Positions 27,351 to 37,513 of a stretch of DNA of 64,000 bases are shown here, piece by piece. The translations under genes and the position numbers were made by a program. Each line of letters begins with the position of its first letter. Position 1 is the first letter of the stretch. The notes below the pieces were generated by a model, which ran no database searches, had not been told where the DNA came from, and saw only the letters and a program-made list of their open reading frames with translations. Location of the stretch: NCBI RefSeq assembly GCF_017599345.1, contig NZ_JAGFVL010000030.1:29019-93018 (forward strand). The letters are read 5' to 3'. The DNA is from Gracilibacillus suaedae. GTDB lineage: Bacteria > Bacillota > Bacilli > Bacillales > Amphibacillaceae.

Positions 27351-27401
27351 AAATAAAAGTACCACCCGTTCCTAACATTGAAACGGGTGGTACTTTTATT
27401 T
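27351..27401. terminator. Bidirectional terminator downstream of spo0A
   Basis: 20-base perfect arms beginning AAATAAAAGTACCACCC (27351-27370, 27382-27401), 11-base loop. Confidence 0.88.
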
Positions 27402-27483
27402 GTTATTGAATTAATAGCACTTATTTGAATTTCATGAGAAGGACTGTCACTTTGGTTTTGTGACAAGGTGTTTATTCGTTAAT

Positions 27484-28253
27484 TTAGCTTGCTCGATGCT
27501 CTAGTCTCAATCGATCTGCAACCATCGCAATGAATTCAGAATTAGTCGGTTTCGCTTTAGAGACACTTACCGTATATCCAAATAATGAAGAAATGGACTC
27601 CATGCTACTTCAATCGCATGACGAATTGCTCTTTCCACCCGTGAAGCAGTAGTATTGAATTTGGATGCAATGTCTGGGTATAATACTTTCGTTATCGAAC
27701 CTAATAACTCAATGTCATTGTACACCATCGTAATGGCTTCACGTAAGTACATATATCCTTTAATATGCGCAGGTACACCTATTTCGTGAATAATGTGTGT
27801 AATATTTGCTTCTAGGTCGAACTTTTTGTTCTGACTGCTGTTAGCAGAAGATCTTTGCTCATTATGTACCGCAGTTTGAATACCATGAACTTGTCTTATT
27901 TGCTCTGCAAGATGCTCCAAATCGAATGGTTTTAAGATAAAATAGGATGCACCTAAGCCAACAGCTTTTTTAGTTACTTCTTCCTGACCAAATGCAGTAA
28001 GCATGATAACATTAATGTGTTTAGTGTTATCATTTTGTTTTAGTTTAGAAAGAACTGCTAAGCCATCTATATGGGGCATAATAATATCTAACACGACAAC
28101 ATCAGGATTTAGTTCTTCTAGATTATCCAGACATTCCTTACCATTATATGCCTTACCTACTACTTCGATATCATCCTGATCTAGTAAGTATTCATCCATT
28201 AAGTCTACAAGCTCTTGATTGTCATCAACTAACATAACCTTTGTCTTTTCCAC
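27484..28253 (-). pseudogene. spo0A: spo0A, sporulation master regulator, frameshifted near the 3' end
   Basis: Response regulator controlling entry into sporulation. Start GTG at 28253 with AAGGAGGAAC eight bases upstream gives [12 protein letters not shown]; receiver with phospho-Asp at about 56 (VVVLDIIMP), then the Spo0A_C DNA-binding domain through [14 protein letters not shown]. The frame then reads [10 protein letters not shown] and stops (27567), 228 residues instead of about 261. In another frame the expected ending follows at once: [15 protein letters not shown] to [10 protein letters not shown]. Sixteen bases encoding SRGNID-type residues are missing; 770 plus 16 is divisible by three. 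The lost part includes the final helices of the DNA-binding domain. Confidence 0.88.
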
Positions 28254-28305
28254 AAAAAGTTCCTCCTTCAATTCTATGCTAACAATTTTGATTCCACCTA
28301 ATAAT

Positions 28306-28312
28306 TTCGACA
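28306..28312 (-). promoter_or_regulatory. Spo0A box (0A box)
   Basis: TTCGACA on the plus strand is TGTCGAA on the coding strand, a perfect 0A box 53 bases before the spo0A start. Autoregulation of spo0A by such boxes is known in B. subtilis. Confidence 0.55.
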
Positions 28313-28373
28313 AAAGGAAGAAAAATCCTTCTTATCTTCTTAAAAAAATTATTTTTCTTTTAAATATCAGCAA

Positions 28374-28380
28374 TGTCGAA
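28374..28380 (+). promoter_or_regulatory. Spo0A box (0A box)
   Basis: TGTCGAA, a second perfect 0A box in inverted orientation 61 bases further upstream. The 293-base spo0A-spoIVB interval otherwise holds AT-rich promoter DNA and the spoIVB terminator. Confidence 0.55.
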
Positions 28381-28464
28381 AAATCTTTATTTTAGCATAG
28401 CAAAATTATTCCAATTCATCAATGCTTTTCTATTAAATAATGCATAACACTTTAAGCAAAAAGC

Positions 28465-28499
28465 AAACCCGTTTCCATATAAATTGAAGAAACGGGTTT
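28465..28499. terminator. Terminator downstream of spoIVB
   Basis: Arms AAACCCGTTTC and GAAACGGGTTT, 13-base loop; T-rich on both flanks. Confidence 0.75.
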
Positions 28500-28546
28500 T
28501 TGATAGAAAATGGTGAATCGAGAATTATTTTTCTTTAATCGGTGGT

Positions 28547-29833
28547 TTAGCTTGCCTTTTTCTCTTCCTGTTTGTAAATATCTATTCCTGCTTCATTCAA
28601 CATCCATTCAATGTGTACGCCATACCCACTAGTTGGATCATTTACAAAAACATGTGTAACCGCACCAACCACTTTATCATTTTGAATAATTGGACTACCA
28701 CTCATTCCTTGGACAATCCCACCTGTTGCATCCAATAAACGCTGATCAGTTATTTCTAATATGAGCCCTTTGGTTGCAGGAGCAGATTGTTCAACACTGT
28801 TTACAATCTCTACATCAAATGCTTCCACTTTTTCCCCATCAATTACAGTTAATATCTGGGCAGCTCCTTCTTCTACTTCATTTGGTAATGCTATCGGCAT
28901 TGGTTTTGACCATTTACCTTCTTTAGGTGGCTCTTTTAATGTACCGAAAATGCCAAAAGGTGAATTTTTGGTTATATTCCCTAATTGCACATCATTGAAT
29001 TTAAAATCTGCTTTCTTTTCCCCTGGAACTCCATTTTCCCCTTTTTTTATGTCAGTTATTTCAGAACGGACAATCGATCCATCATTAATTTCTACTGGTT
29101 TTCTTGTATCCATGTCAGAAATAATATGCCCTAAAGCCCCATATTTATCTGTTTCTGGATCATAAAAAGTCATGGTTCCAATTCCAGCAGCTGAATCCCG
29201 AATATATAAACCAATACGATAATCTTCTTCTTTAATATCATACTGAGGGGTTAAATCAGTTTCCATTGTCTGCTTCCCTCGTTTAATTTCAACATCTAAT
29301 GTTTTATTGTTTTCTCCAGCTTCCTTTACTATCGGCGCTACTTCGTCCATGTTTGAAATAGACTTATCATTGATCGATATAATACTGTCACCGATTTGAA
29401 TATTTGCTTCCTCACCTGGTGATGCTGTTCCGTCATCAGTTGTAACTAAATGGTGACCGACTACTAAAACTCCCTCGGTTTGAAGGTTGATACCTATCGA
29501 TTGACCACCAGGAATAATACGAAAATCTTCATATACATCGACGTTGACTTTTTTTACTGGAAATTGACCTACAGAGTAGGTAACTTCATCACTTCCGCTT
29601 TCCTCAAGTGAATACTTCATCAAATCTGTAGCATAATGAACGGAATTATCATTCATCGCGGATACCGAGACATCATCACCTAATGTCGGTAACGAAACAG
29701 GTTCTGACTGAGAAAAGGTTTTAATTTGGTTTGGGATGGAAAGGTATATTTGAAATGGTGAATACCATGGGAGTACAAATAATATGACAAGGAGTATTAA
29801 TCCTATACTTTTTCTTATATAATCATTTTTCAC
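28547..29833 (-). CDS. spoIVB: SpoIVB peptidase
   Basis: Serine protease made in the forespore under sigma-G; it triggers pro-sigma-K processing through SpoIVFA. 428 residues: N-terminal membrane anchor at about 10-28, PDZ domain at about 110-200 ([19 protein letters not shown]), S55 peptidase domain with VVGHHLV-like and GALGHIISD blocks, and nucleophile Ser in [14 protein letters not shown]. Start GTG with AAGGAGG eight bases upstream. It appears intact although spo0A next to it is broken. Confidence 0.93.
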   Translation of the reverse strand: MKNDYIRKSIGLILLVILFVLPWYSPFQIYLSIPNQIKTFSQSEPVSLPTLGDDVSVSAMNDNSVHYATDLMKYSLEESGSDEVTYSVGQFPVKKVNVDVYEDFRIIPGGQSIGINLQTEGVLVVGHHLVTTDDGTASPGEEANIQIGDSIISINDKSISNMDEVAPIVKEAGENNKTLDVEIKRGKQTMETDLTPQYDIKEEDYRIGLYIRDSAAGIGTMTFYDPETDKYGALGHIISDMDTRKPVEINDGSIVRSEITDIKKGENGVPGEKKADFKFNDVQLGNITKNSPFGIFGTLKEPPKEGKWSKPMPIALPNEVEEGAAQILTVIDGEKVEAFDVEIVNSVEQSAPATKGLILEITDQRLLDATGGIVQGMSGSPIIQNDKVVGAVTHVFVNDPTSGYGVHIEWMLNEAGIDIYKQEEKKAS

Positions 29834-29972
29834 AACATCGCCCTCCTTGTTAGTACAGACTGTTTTTGATCTGTATCATTAATTTGACCTTAAGGAGGGC
29901 TTTTTAAACCCGTTAAACATAACAAAATCGGGTGAACTTTTCCACTTGTAGAAATGTTTTGCCGGGATACTT

Positions 29973-31688
29973 TTATCTTTTATGATTCATTTCAATTAAT
30001 TCTTTTGCGTGTGTTCTGGATGTTTCTGTTAATTCAGCACCAGTAATCATTTTACCAATTTCATCAATTCTTTGATCAAACGATAATTCTTGAATCGTTG
30101 TATGTGTTCGATTCTGCTTTACAACTTTTTCAATTTTTAAATGCGTATCAGCTATAGAAGCTACCTGAGGTAGATGTGTGATACAAAGAACCTGTGATCC
30201 AACTGATATATTATAAATCTTTTCAGCCATTGCCTGAGCTACACGTCCACTAACACCAGTATCGACTTCATCAAAAATGACACTTGTAACTCCTTGGTGC
30301 TTCGAAAAAATATTTTTTAGTGCTAACATGATTCGTGACATTTCCCCACCTGAAGCAATTCGATCCAATTCTTTAACAGGTTCTCCAGGATTTGTAGAAA
30401 TTAAAAACTTTACTTGGTCCATTCCATCTTCATTTGGAGTTACTTTTCTCCCATCAAAAGGTATTCCTTTTTCTTTAAATGGAATCAAAACATCCACTTG
30501 AAAATTCGTTTTCTCTAAATAAAGATCCTTTAACTCGGCTAAAACCGCTTTTTCCAACTGTTTAGCAGCTTTTTTTCTAATGTTGTGCAACTCTTTAGCT
30601 TCTAATAATAAATCATTTGCCGCTTCTTGTACCATTTCTGATAAGTTGGCAAGATGCCGATCACGATTTTTAATTTCATCTAATTCTTCTTCAATTTTTG
30701 CACTGTAAGTCATGATCTCTTCCACACTTTGACCATACTTTCTTTTCAATTGATCAATTTCATGCAATCTTGATTCAATTAATTCTAACCTTCCTGGTTC
30801 ATAACTCATATTCTCAAGGTGTTGCCTGATTTGATAAGATAATTCTTCAATCAAGTAGTAATGGTCAACATATTGTTGATGCAATTTTTGAATGTCTTTA
30901 TTAAGTTCTCCAGCTTCTTCAAGGTTATTAGCAGCATGCGACAACCAGTCCAACCCTTTTTGTTCGCCATGTAATGCATTATAGGCATCGTTTAAATTTT
31001 TATGGATCGTTTCGAAATGATGTAATTTATTACGTTCATCAGTAAGATCGATATCTTCATTTGGTTGTAGATCAGCATTTTGAATTTCATTTAATTGGAA
31101 TTCTAATAAATCAATTCGTTGAGCCAACTCTTGTTCGTTTTTATTATTGGCATCATATTTATCTTTAAGTTCTTTCCAATGCTGATATAACTTTTGATAG
31201 TGATTCTTAAAGCGGGAGTGACTCGATTGATAAAAATAATCCAATAACTCAATATGCTTATCCTGATTCAATAATGCTTGTGTTTCGTGTTGGCTATGTA
31301 TATCTAGGACGGTTTGTCCAATTTCTTTTAATATTGCTAAAGTTGTCAGTTTACCGTTAATGCGGCAAATACTCTTTCCTGAATGGGAAATAGTCCGGTG
31401 AAGAATTAGCATATGGTCTTCCATTATGTCAATTCCTAATTCGCTAGCCTTCTGATAAACAGGGTGATTGGTATCATCAATGATAAACAAACCTTCTAAT
31501 TCTGCCTTCTTTTCACCGTGACGAACATATTCAACCGATCCCCTTCCACCAATCAATAAACCTACCGCATCGATAATGATCGATTTTCCTGCACCTGTTT
31601 CTCCAGTTAATACTGTTAAACCTTTTTGAAATGGAATATGAAGTTCATCAATAATTGCAAAATTTCTAATGGATAATTCGGTTAACAT
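29973..31688 (-). CDS. recN: DNA repair protein RecN
   Basis: SMC-like ATPase that assembles early at double-strand breaks. Walker A GETGAGKSIIIDAVG at about 28-42, a long coiled-coil region at about 150-380, signature ASGGEMSRIMLALK, and Walker B SVIFDEVDTGVSG. 571 residues, family length. Twelve bases downstream of argR on the same strand, as in B. subtilis. Confidence 0.95.
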   Translation of the reverse strand: MLTELSIRNFAIIDELHIPFQKGLTVLTGETGAGKSIIIDAVGLLIGGRGSVEYVRHGEKKAELEGLFIIDDTNHPVYQKASELGIDIMEDHMLILHRTISHSGKSICRINGKLTTLAILKEIGQTVLDIHSQHETQALLNQDKHIELLDYFYQSSHSRFKNHYQKLYQHWKELKDKYDANNKNEQELAQRIDLLEFQLNEIQNADLQPNEDIDLTDERNKLHHFETIHKNLNDAYNALHGEQKGLDWLSHAANNLEEAGELNKDIQKLHQQYVDHYYLIEELSYQIRQHLENMSYEPGRLELIESRLHEIDQLKRKYGQSVEEIMTYSAKIEEELDEIKNRDRHLANLSEMVQEAANDLLLEAKELHNIRKKAAKQLEKAVLAELKDLYLEKTNFQVDVLIPFKEKGIPFDGRKVTPNEDGMDQVKFLISTNPGEPVKELDRIASGGEMSRIMLALKNIFSKHQGVTSVIFDEVDTGVSGRVAQAMAEKIYNISVGSQVLCITHLPQVASIADTHLKIEKVVKQNRTHTTIQELSFDQRIDEIGKMITGAELTETSRTHAKELIEMNHKR

Positions 31689-31700
31689 ATGTTCACCACC

Positions 31701-32150
31701 TTATAACATATCTAAAAACTTGGCCTTAAGTGCATCTGCTTCTTCTGTAGTCTTACATATGATTAGAATGGTATCATCACCACAAATACAGCCAACAATT
31801 TCTTCCCAGCCAAGATTATCAATTAATGCTCCCATTGCCTGTGCATTCCCAGGCAATGTTTTCATGACTATGAAATGTGTAGCTGTATCAATACTGATAA
31901 ATGCATCCATAATAAATCTCTTTAATTTGTTTAATGGATTAAATTTTTGATCAGCCGGTAAACTATATTTATACCTGCCATCTGTAGTAGGTACCTTCAC
32001 CAAATGCAATTCTTTAATATCTCGCGAAATAGTTGCCTGAGTAATGGCATAGCCTTGACTTCTAAGTTCCTCAACTAAATCATCTTGTGTTTCAATTTCA
32101 TTTTCTGTAATGATCTCACGAATTTTAATATGTCGTTGAGCTTTGTTCAT
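31701..32150 (-). CDS. argR: Arginine repressor ArgR/AhrC
   Basis: Hexameric arginine-sensing regulator of arginine biosynthesis and catabolism. 149 residues: winged helix at the N-terminus ([22 protein letters not shown], shown here only in part by [12 protein letters not shown]) and the oligomerisation domain with [13 protein letters not shown] that binds arginine. ATG at 32150 has AGGAGGAAGAACC upstream; a start nine codons earlier would place the ribosome site inside the gene. Confidence 0.94.
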   Translation of the reverse strand: MNKAQRHIKIREIITENEIETQDDLVEELRSQGYAITQATISRDIKELHLVKVPTTDGRYKYSLPADQKFNPLNKLKRFIMDAFISIDTATHFIVMKTLPGNAQAMGALIDNLGWEEIVGCICGDDTILIICKTTEEADALKAKFLDML

Positions 32151-32182
32151 GGTTCTTCCTCCTGGATACTTGTTCATATAAA

Positions 32183-32330
32183 ATGAGACTATAATCTATG
32201 GGAGAGTTTGCGCCCTCATTGATCATTAGCGAAACTTATCAGGTTTGTTAACCTCACGTAACTTCCCTGTATTACTTAAAGGTGAAAAATGGAGACTTAC
32301 AGACATTTTGCACTGTGATAAAATGGACTA
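32183..32330 (+). repeat. Family B intergenic repeat
   Basis: GAGACTATAATC lead, weak stem, then GATCATTAGCGAAACTTATCAGG (core 32228-32237). It separates argR from tlyA, normally close neighbours. Confidence 0.55.
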
Positions 32331-32355
32331 CTTAAAGGGTAGTCCAATCGAATCC

Positions 32356-33177
32356 TTAGCGAACTAATGCTTGATGGGCTTCTGTTACTACTTCTTGTGT
32401 TAAAGTCAAAATGTCTATCTCCTCTTTTGTTTCGCCTCTGGAATTCCCCAGTAATCCAAGATATTCAATGTTGCCGTCGCCTCCAGTTATGGGTGAAAAG
32501 GTTACGTCCAGAATTTGAAACCCTGTTCCTTTGGCAAAAGACAATATATCTCGTAAAACTTGTAAATGGATGGATGGATCTCTCACAATCCCTTTCTTAC
32601 CAACTTGTTCTCTTCCAGCTTCAAACTGTGGCTTGATTAAGATAACCGCTTGACTGTCTATGGATAACAAACGATAAAGGGGTGGCAAAATTAATCGTAG
32701 AGATATAAAAGAAACATCTACAGTAGCAAAATTAGGTGTCTCCTTCGTTAGCACATCCGGTGTAACGTATCGGAAGTTGGTTCTTTCCATCACAACTACT
32801 CTTGGATCATTTCGTAATTTCCAATCCAACTGATTGTAGCCAACATCAATCGCATAACTCAACCTAACTCCATTTTGTAACGCGCAATCGGTAAATCCAC
32901 CAGTAGACGAACCAACATCAACCATTACTTTACCGTTTAAATCTAACGAAAAATATTCAATCGCTTTTTCTAATTTTAATCCACCACGTCCAACATATGG
33001 TATCGCCTTACCTTTTATATCAATCGGTATGTCATCATTTACTTTTGTGCCAGGTTTGTCCATGCGTTGCCCTTTAGAGAAGACAAGACCAGCCATGATT
33101 GTTCTTTTTGCCTTCTCTCTAGATTCACTCAAACCACGATCAACTATTAGCTGATCTAATCTAACTTTTTTGCTCAT
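32356..33177 (-). CDS. yqxC: TlyA-family rRNA 2'-O-methyltransferase (YqxC)
   Basis: 273 residues: S4 RNA-binding domain at about 1-60 (RLDQLIVDRGLSESREKAK), FtsJ-like Rossmann methyltransferase from about 65 with SAM-binding DVGSSTGGFTDCALQ. Mycobacterial TlyA methylates 16S and 23S rRNA and is also called a haemolysin; the Bacillus protein is inferred to act on rRNA. Six bases downstream of dxs, same operon. Confidence 0.9.
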   Translation of the reverse strand: MSKKVRLDQLIVDRGLSESREKAKRTIMAGLVFSKGQRMDKPGTKVNDDIPIDIKGKAIPYVGRGGLKLEKAIEYFSLDLNGKVMVDVGSSTGGFTDCALQNGVRLSYAIDVGYNQLDWKLRNDPRVVVMERTNFRYVTPDVLTKETPNFATVDVSFISLRLILPPLYRLLSIDSQAVILIKPQFEAGREQVGKKGIVRDPSIHLQVLRDILSFAKGTGFQILDVTFSPITGGDGNIEYLGLLGNSRGETKEEIDILTLTQEVVTEAHQALVR

Positions 33178-33183
33178 TATTCA

Positions 33184-35082
33184 TCATGCCCTTTTTTGCT
33201 TCTCATTACTTACGGCTAATAATTTTTTAAGTTCGACAACAATTTGTTCTTTTGTCAAATCGATTTCTTCCAGCAATTCTTTGACATTACCGTGTTCAAT
33301 GTACCGATCAGGAATACCCATTCTTTTAATTTCAGGGTGATAATTATTTTCTTCTGCAAATTCAAGAACCGCAGAACCAAAACCACCTTTAAGTACTGCT
33401 TCTTCCACAGTTAAAATCGGGATGTTTTTACTCATTCTATCATGTAACATTTGCTCATCTAACGGTTTAATAAATCTTGCATTAATGACTTCAACTTGAA
33501 CACCTTGCTTTTGCATATATTCGCTCGCAGCTAGAGACATAGCAATGGTAGTCCCGAATGTTAAGATAACTGCGTCTGTTCCTTGTTTTAACACTTCCCA
33601 TTTACCAATAGGCAATGTTTTTAACTCTCGGTCCATTTCTACACCTAATCCATTTCCTCTCGGGAAACGAACAGCAATAGGTCCTTCATTATAAGATACA
33701 GCTGTATTCACCATATGTTGACACTCATTTTCATCCTTTGGCATCATAATCACCATGTTAGGTAAATGACGCAAGAAAGCAATATCAAAAACTCCTTGAT
33801 GTGTTTCACCATCTGCTCCTACTAGTCCTGCACGGTCGATTCCAAAAGCAACGTTTAGGTTTTGGCGACATACATCATGCACTAATTGATCATAAGCCCT
33901 TTGTAAAAATGTGGAATATATCGCTAAGAACGGCTTCATGCCTTGTGTTGCTAAACCAGCTGACAAAGTAGCCGCATGTTGTTCAGCTATTCCTACATCA
34001 AATAAACGATCTGGATACTTTTCCTGAAATTTGTCCAGTTTTGAGCCAAGTATCATAGCAGGTGTGATCACAGCAAGACGTTCTTCTTTTCCAGCAATAT
34101 TTTCTAATGTATCACTTACAACTTGACTCCATGCTGGTGCAGGATTAGCAGGCTTAATCTTTTCACCTGAATCGATTTTATAAGGACCTACTCCATGCCA
34201 TTTATCTTTTTTGTCAGATTCGGCAGGGTAATAGCCTTTTCCTTTTTGCGTGATTACATGAACAAGCACAGGTCCTTGCGTTTTCTTAGCATATGCAATA
34301 TTTTCTTCTAAATCCTTAAAATCATGACCATCAACAGGTCCAAAATAAGTAAAACCAAATTCCTCAAACAACATACCCGGAACCATAAAATATTTCATGC
34401 TATCCTTCACTCGCTCCGCTGTTTGAGCAATCATGCCACCGACCGCTGGAATTTTCTTTAACAGAACTTCTAACTCATCTTTAACCCGATTATATTTACC
34501 GGCACTTCTCATTCTTCCTAACGCATTATGTAATGCCCCAACATTGCCTGCGATCGACATTTCATTATCATTGAGTATCACTGTGATATTTTTCTTTTCG
34601 TGACCAATATGATTTAGTGCTTCCAATGCCATACCACCTGTTAAAGCACCATCGCCAATAATTGGAACAACATAATTATCAGCTTGTTTCATATCACGAG
34701 CAATTGCCATCCCCATGGCTGCAGACAGAGATGTTGAGCTATGTCCTGTTTCCCATACATCATGCTTGCTTTCTGTCATTTTAGGAAAACCGCAAAGCCC
34801 TTTATACTGTCTAAGCGTATCAAATTGCTCGGTACGTCCAGTCAGTATTTTATGAATATAGGATTGATGCCCAACGTCAAAGATTAATTTATCTTCAGGA
34901 CTATTAAATTGCTTGTGTAATGCGAGCGTTAGTTCTACTACTCCTAAATTGGCTCCTAAGTGACCGCCCGTTACAGATAATTTTTCAATCAGAAACTGAC
35001 GGATCTCACCAGCTAAAAGCTCTAGTTCTTCCGTGTTCAATTGTTTAAGAAATGTTGGATTTTTGATCTTGGTTAGATCCAT
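33184..35082 (-). CDS. dxs: 1-Deoxy-D-xylulose-5-phosphate synthase
   Basis: First enzyme of the MEP isoprenoid pathway, condensing pyruvate with glyceraldehyde-3-phosphate on thiamine diphosphate. Motifs: [31 protein letters not shown] running to NDNEMSIA (TPP site), and [14 protein letters not shown]. 632 residues from ATG at 35082 with GGGAGGATT; the frame extends nine residues further with no signal. Preceded by oapA and followed by tlyA on one strand. Confidence 0.95.
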   Translation of the reverse strand: MDLTKIKNPTFLKQLNTEELELLAGEIRQFLIEKLSVTGGHLGANLGVVELTLALHKQFNSPEDKLIFDVGHQSYIHKILTGRTEQFDTLRQYKGLCGFPKMTESKHDVWETGHSSTSLSAAMGMAIARDMKQADNYVVPIIGDGALTGGMALEALNHIGHEKKNITVILNDNEMSIAGNVGALHNALGRMRSAGKYNRVKDELEVLLKKIPAVGGMIAQTAERVKDSMKYFMVPGMLFEEFGFTYFGPVDGHDFKDLEENIAYAKKTQGPVLVHVITQKGKGYYPAESDKKDKWHGVGPYKIDSGEKIKPANPAPAWSQVVSDTLENIAGKEERLAVITPAMILGSKLDKFQEKYPDRLFDVGIAEQHAATLSAGLATQGMKPFLAIYSTFLQRAYDQLVHDVCRQNLNVAFGIDRAGLVGADGETHQGVFDIAFLRHLPNMVIMMPKDENECQHMVNTAVSYNEGPIAVRFPRGNGLGVEMDRELKTLPIGKWEVLKQGTDAVILTFGTTIAMSLAASEYMQKQGVQVEVINARFIKPLDEQMLHDRMSKNIPILTVEEAVLKGGFGSAVLEFAEENNYHPEIKRMGIPDRYIEHGNVKELLEEIDLTKEQIVVELKKLLAVSNEKQKRA

Positions 35083-35117
35083 GAAGGAATCCTCCCTACT
35101 ATTATTCAAGATTCGCC

Positions 35118-35696
35118 TTATTTATTCGACAATACTTTTATTTTAAATTTTTCTTCTAAAAATGCAATTATTTTACCAACTAAAAAAATAATATTGGTTG
35201 ATGAATTAATGGCAAAGAACTTACCTAGCGCCTTTCCTCCAACGGTTAGAGCTGCTACAAGGCTTGTAAGAATGACGTTTATAGATAAATGAAAGGAGGT
35301 ACCTTCCGTATAACCAAACCCATTCGAAATTTGCAATACTACAATTGCAGATGCTGTACCGCTTATTATACCAGAAATATCTCCAACCACATCATTACAA
35401 AAGCTGGCAAACCTATCAGCATTCCTTACTATGAGTATCGCGTGTTTGGAACCGCTTACCCTCTCTGCTGCCATTGCATGAAACGGAACTTCGTCTGCTG
35501 CAGTTGCTGCTATTCCTAGCATATCAAAAAACACACCGATCAACACAATAATAAGTACGATCACTAAACCAACGATCGACATAACACCACTTAATAGCGA
35601 TGATGACACTATTGAAAAAATAGCCGCTAACACAAACGTGATAACGGCAATGCTTAAACTGAATTTTATCGACTTTTGTAATTGTTTTTTATCCAT
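35118..35696 (-). CDS. oapA: OLE-associated protein OapA
   Basis: Membrane protein partner of OLE RNA. 192 residues, about four helices (12-33, 37-60, around 105-125, 137-160) with a conserved polar block [20 protein letters not shown] between helices 2 and 3 and a basic C-terminus ([10 protein letters not shown]). Length, topology and place directly after the large structured RNA and before dxs match BH2780 of Bacillus halodurans. In that organism the RNA-protein complex sits at the membrane and aids tolerance of short-chain alcohols, cold and magnesium. Start ATG with GAGG seven bases upstream, right at the RNA's 3' end. Confidence 0.88.
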   Translation of the reverse strand: MDKKQLQKSIKFSLSIAVITFVLAAIFSIVSSSLLSGVMSIVGLVIVLIIVLIGVFFDMLGIAATAADEVPFHAMAAERVSGSKHAILIVRNADRFASFCNDVVGDISGIISGTASAIVVLQISNGFGYTEGTSFHLSINVILTSLVAALTVGGKALGKFFAINSSTNIIFLVGKIIAFLEEKFKIKVLSNK

Positions 35697-35704
35697 ATAA
35701 AAAC

Positions 35705-36347
35705 CTCATTAACTGGCTACATTATGTAGTAGGAATGGAATGGCCACTTAAAAGGTAAAAACTGCGGCTTAGGTCCAGTAGGTTTTCCCAGACAGGTACC
35801 GAGTGTTGCCACTCTGGCGGTTCCCCTTTAAACCCGTCTTAGCGCAGTCACCCAACGCTAGACTGGATTGCCACTTAGTCCACACTATAATCCCTTTTAA
35901 ACGTCCTTCTGGAACAGTCTAGGAGATTTCCTCAACAACCCTTAACCGTTTCCTAGCCTCTTTTGCAGTACGAATTTCATACAGAATAACATGTTCTTAA
36001 CTAGTGGCCATCCAGACAAGAACACTTTGTTGCCCGTAATCCCCTTCGCACCACTCAAGGCAGGCTACGCTATGAATAAGGATTTCCCCAACCCTTATTA
36101 CATAGGTTCATACCCCATTCCATACTTCATTCTTGGCTAAGAATAAAATACAGAGATGGGCCTCCGCGGAAGAAGGGTCGTCGCCCACATGCCTTTGTGG
36201 ATCGCCCTTCAACCTTAACTCCCAGCATCAACCCAAGGCTGGGCGCCTCAAGCCGACACAAGGAACTTCATCGATGTGCCCTTTGGCGGATTTTTAGGCC
36301 CGCCTTCAGAAACGGAGGATTGACTAGAATACTGCACCACCCCATTG
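35705..36347 (-). ncRNA. ole: OLE RNA (ornate large extremophilic RNA)
   Basis: A stretch of about 640 bases with no coding frame, much richer in G and C than the neighbouring intergenic DNA, and full of paired segments on the minus strand: GGCGG(GCC..)CCGCC near the 5' end, CCCAGC / GCTGGG around 36220, GAAGGG / CCCTTC enclosing CCACA / TGTGG, and a GGGGAACCGCC stretch near the 3' end. OLE RNAs are about 610 nt and are encoded between ispA and oapA in halophilic or alkaliphilic Bacillaceae and other extremophiles. The boundaries are set from the promoter and from oapA; the fold was not computed. Confidence 0.88.
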
Positions 36348-36357
36348 ACTTACTTTA

Positions 36358-36386
36358 AATATAACATGTTTCTTGCTTTTTCACAA
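36358..36386 (-). promoter_or_regulatory. Promoter for OLE RNA and oapA
   Basis: TTGTGA (36381-36386), 17-base spacer, TATATT (36358-36363) on the minus strand, just past the ispA stop. It would start the RNA at about 36350. Confidence 0.6.
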
Positions 36387-36391
36387 TATCA

Positions 36392-37276
36392 TTACTGGTT
36401 TCGCTCACTTAAATAACTACTTATCAAAGCCAAATCGGTATTTTCTAATCCGACTTTCTGCAAGCATCTTACTGCCTCTTTTACATATTTCGTTTTATAT
36501 TGTTTCGCTCCTTCTAACCCAAGTATGCTTGGATATGTGCTTTTTTCATTATCAACATCACTGCCTACGCGTTTGCCGATTATTTCCTGATCCCCTTCGA
36601 TATCTAAAATATCATCTTGAATTTGAAATATGATACCAAGGCAATCACCAAATTCCTTTAAAATCTCCATTTTGCTAGGTGACACTCCTGCTAAGAAACC
36701 ACCAATTTCTACTGCGAATGAAATAAGTCTCCCTGTTTTTAAATGATGGATTCTTTCCAAATCAGAAATCGATATCTTTCGATGTTCTGCTTCCATATCT
36801 AAATATTGCCCGGCAACCATTCCTTCTAAACCACTTGCTCTCGATAACTTGGTTACGATGCTGACTTTTTCTTGATCCGTATACAAGTCTGAAGTAGTAA
36901 TGACATGAAAGCTGTTTGTGAGCAATCCATCTCCTGCTAAAATAGCGGTTGCTTCGCCATACTTTTTGTGATTAGTAAGTTGTCCTCTGCGATATGTGTC
37001 ATCGTCCATTGCAGGGAGATCATCATGTATCAGGGAATACGTGTGTATCATTTCTAAAGCTACTGCAGCAGGATATACCTTCTCAGGATCTCCACCAAGT
37101 CCTGTACAAGTTAATTTCATCAAAAGCGGACGTAACCTCTTTCCCCCCGCTTCAATGGAATATAGAACAGATTCTCTTAAGTGATCAGGTATGTCTAATG
37201 TAGTAATATAAGAAGTTAAAGCACTATTTAATTTTTGTTGCTCTTTATCTAATAAATTTTGCAATGATTGATCCAC
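36392..37276 (-). CDS. ispA: Farnesyl diphosphate synthase
   Basis: Prenyltransferase making C15 (possibly C10) diphosphate for undecaprenyl, quinone and other isoprenoids. First aspartate-rich motif in HDDLPAMDDD (about 84-93), second in QIQDDILDIEGD (about 222-233). 294 residues, family length. Start GTG with AGGAGG upstream, one base after xseB. Linked to dxs across the OLE-oapA unit. Confidence 0.95.
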   Translation of the reverse strand: MDQSLQNLLDKEQQKLNSALTSYITTLDIPDHLRESVLYSIEAGGKRLRPLLMKLTCTGLGGDPEKVYPAAVALEMIHTYSLIHDDLPAMDDDTYRRGQLTNHKKYGEATAILAGDGLLTNSFHVITTSDLYTDQEKVSIVTKLSRASGLEGMVAGQYLDMEAEHRKISISDLERIHHLKTGRLISFAVEIGGFLAGVSPSKMEILKEFGDCLGIIFQIQDDILDIEGDQEIIGKRVGSDVDNEKSTYPSILGLEGAKQYKTKYVKEAVRCLQKVGLENTDLALISSYLSERNQ

Positions 37277-37513
37277 TTAATTTTCCTCCTGGATTTCGAA
37301 ACTAGAACGTGCGTCGTCCTCACGTAATATTTCTTTCATTTGTTTCTCGGCACTTACTAATTTATCATGACATATTTTCGATAGTTTGGAACCTTCTGCA
37401 TAATACTCCATTGCTTTTTCTAACGGAACTTCCCCTTCCTCCATCTTGTTGACAATCGATTCTAATTGTTCTAACGCTTCTTCAAATGATAGTTCCTTCT
37501 TTGTTTCACTCAT
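37277..37513 (-). CDS. xseB: Exodeoxyribonuclease VII small subunit
   Basis: 78-residue helical subunit of exonuclease VII: SFEEALEQLESIVNKMEEGE, then LEKAMEYYAEGSKL, diagnostic for the family. Overlaps the xseA stop by four bases (ATGA), so translation is coupled with the large subunit. Confidence 0.95.
   Translation of the reverse strand: MSETKKELSFEEALEQLESIVNKMEEGEVPLEKAMEYYAEGSKLSKICHDKLVSAEKQMKEILREDDARSSFEIQEEN

Noticed and set aside
36373..36633. 86-codon frame on the plus strand over ispA and the OLE promoter
   Set aside because: Antisense to ispA, no ribosome site and no recognisable protein features.
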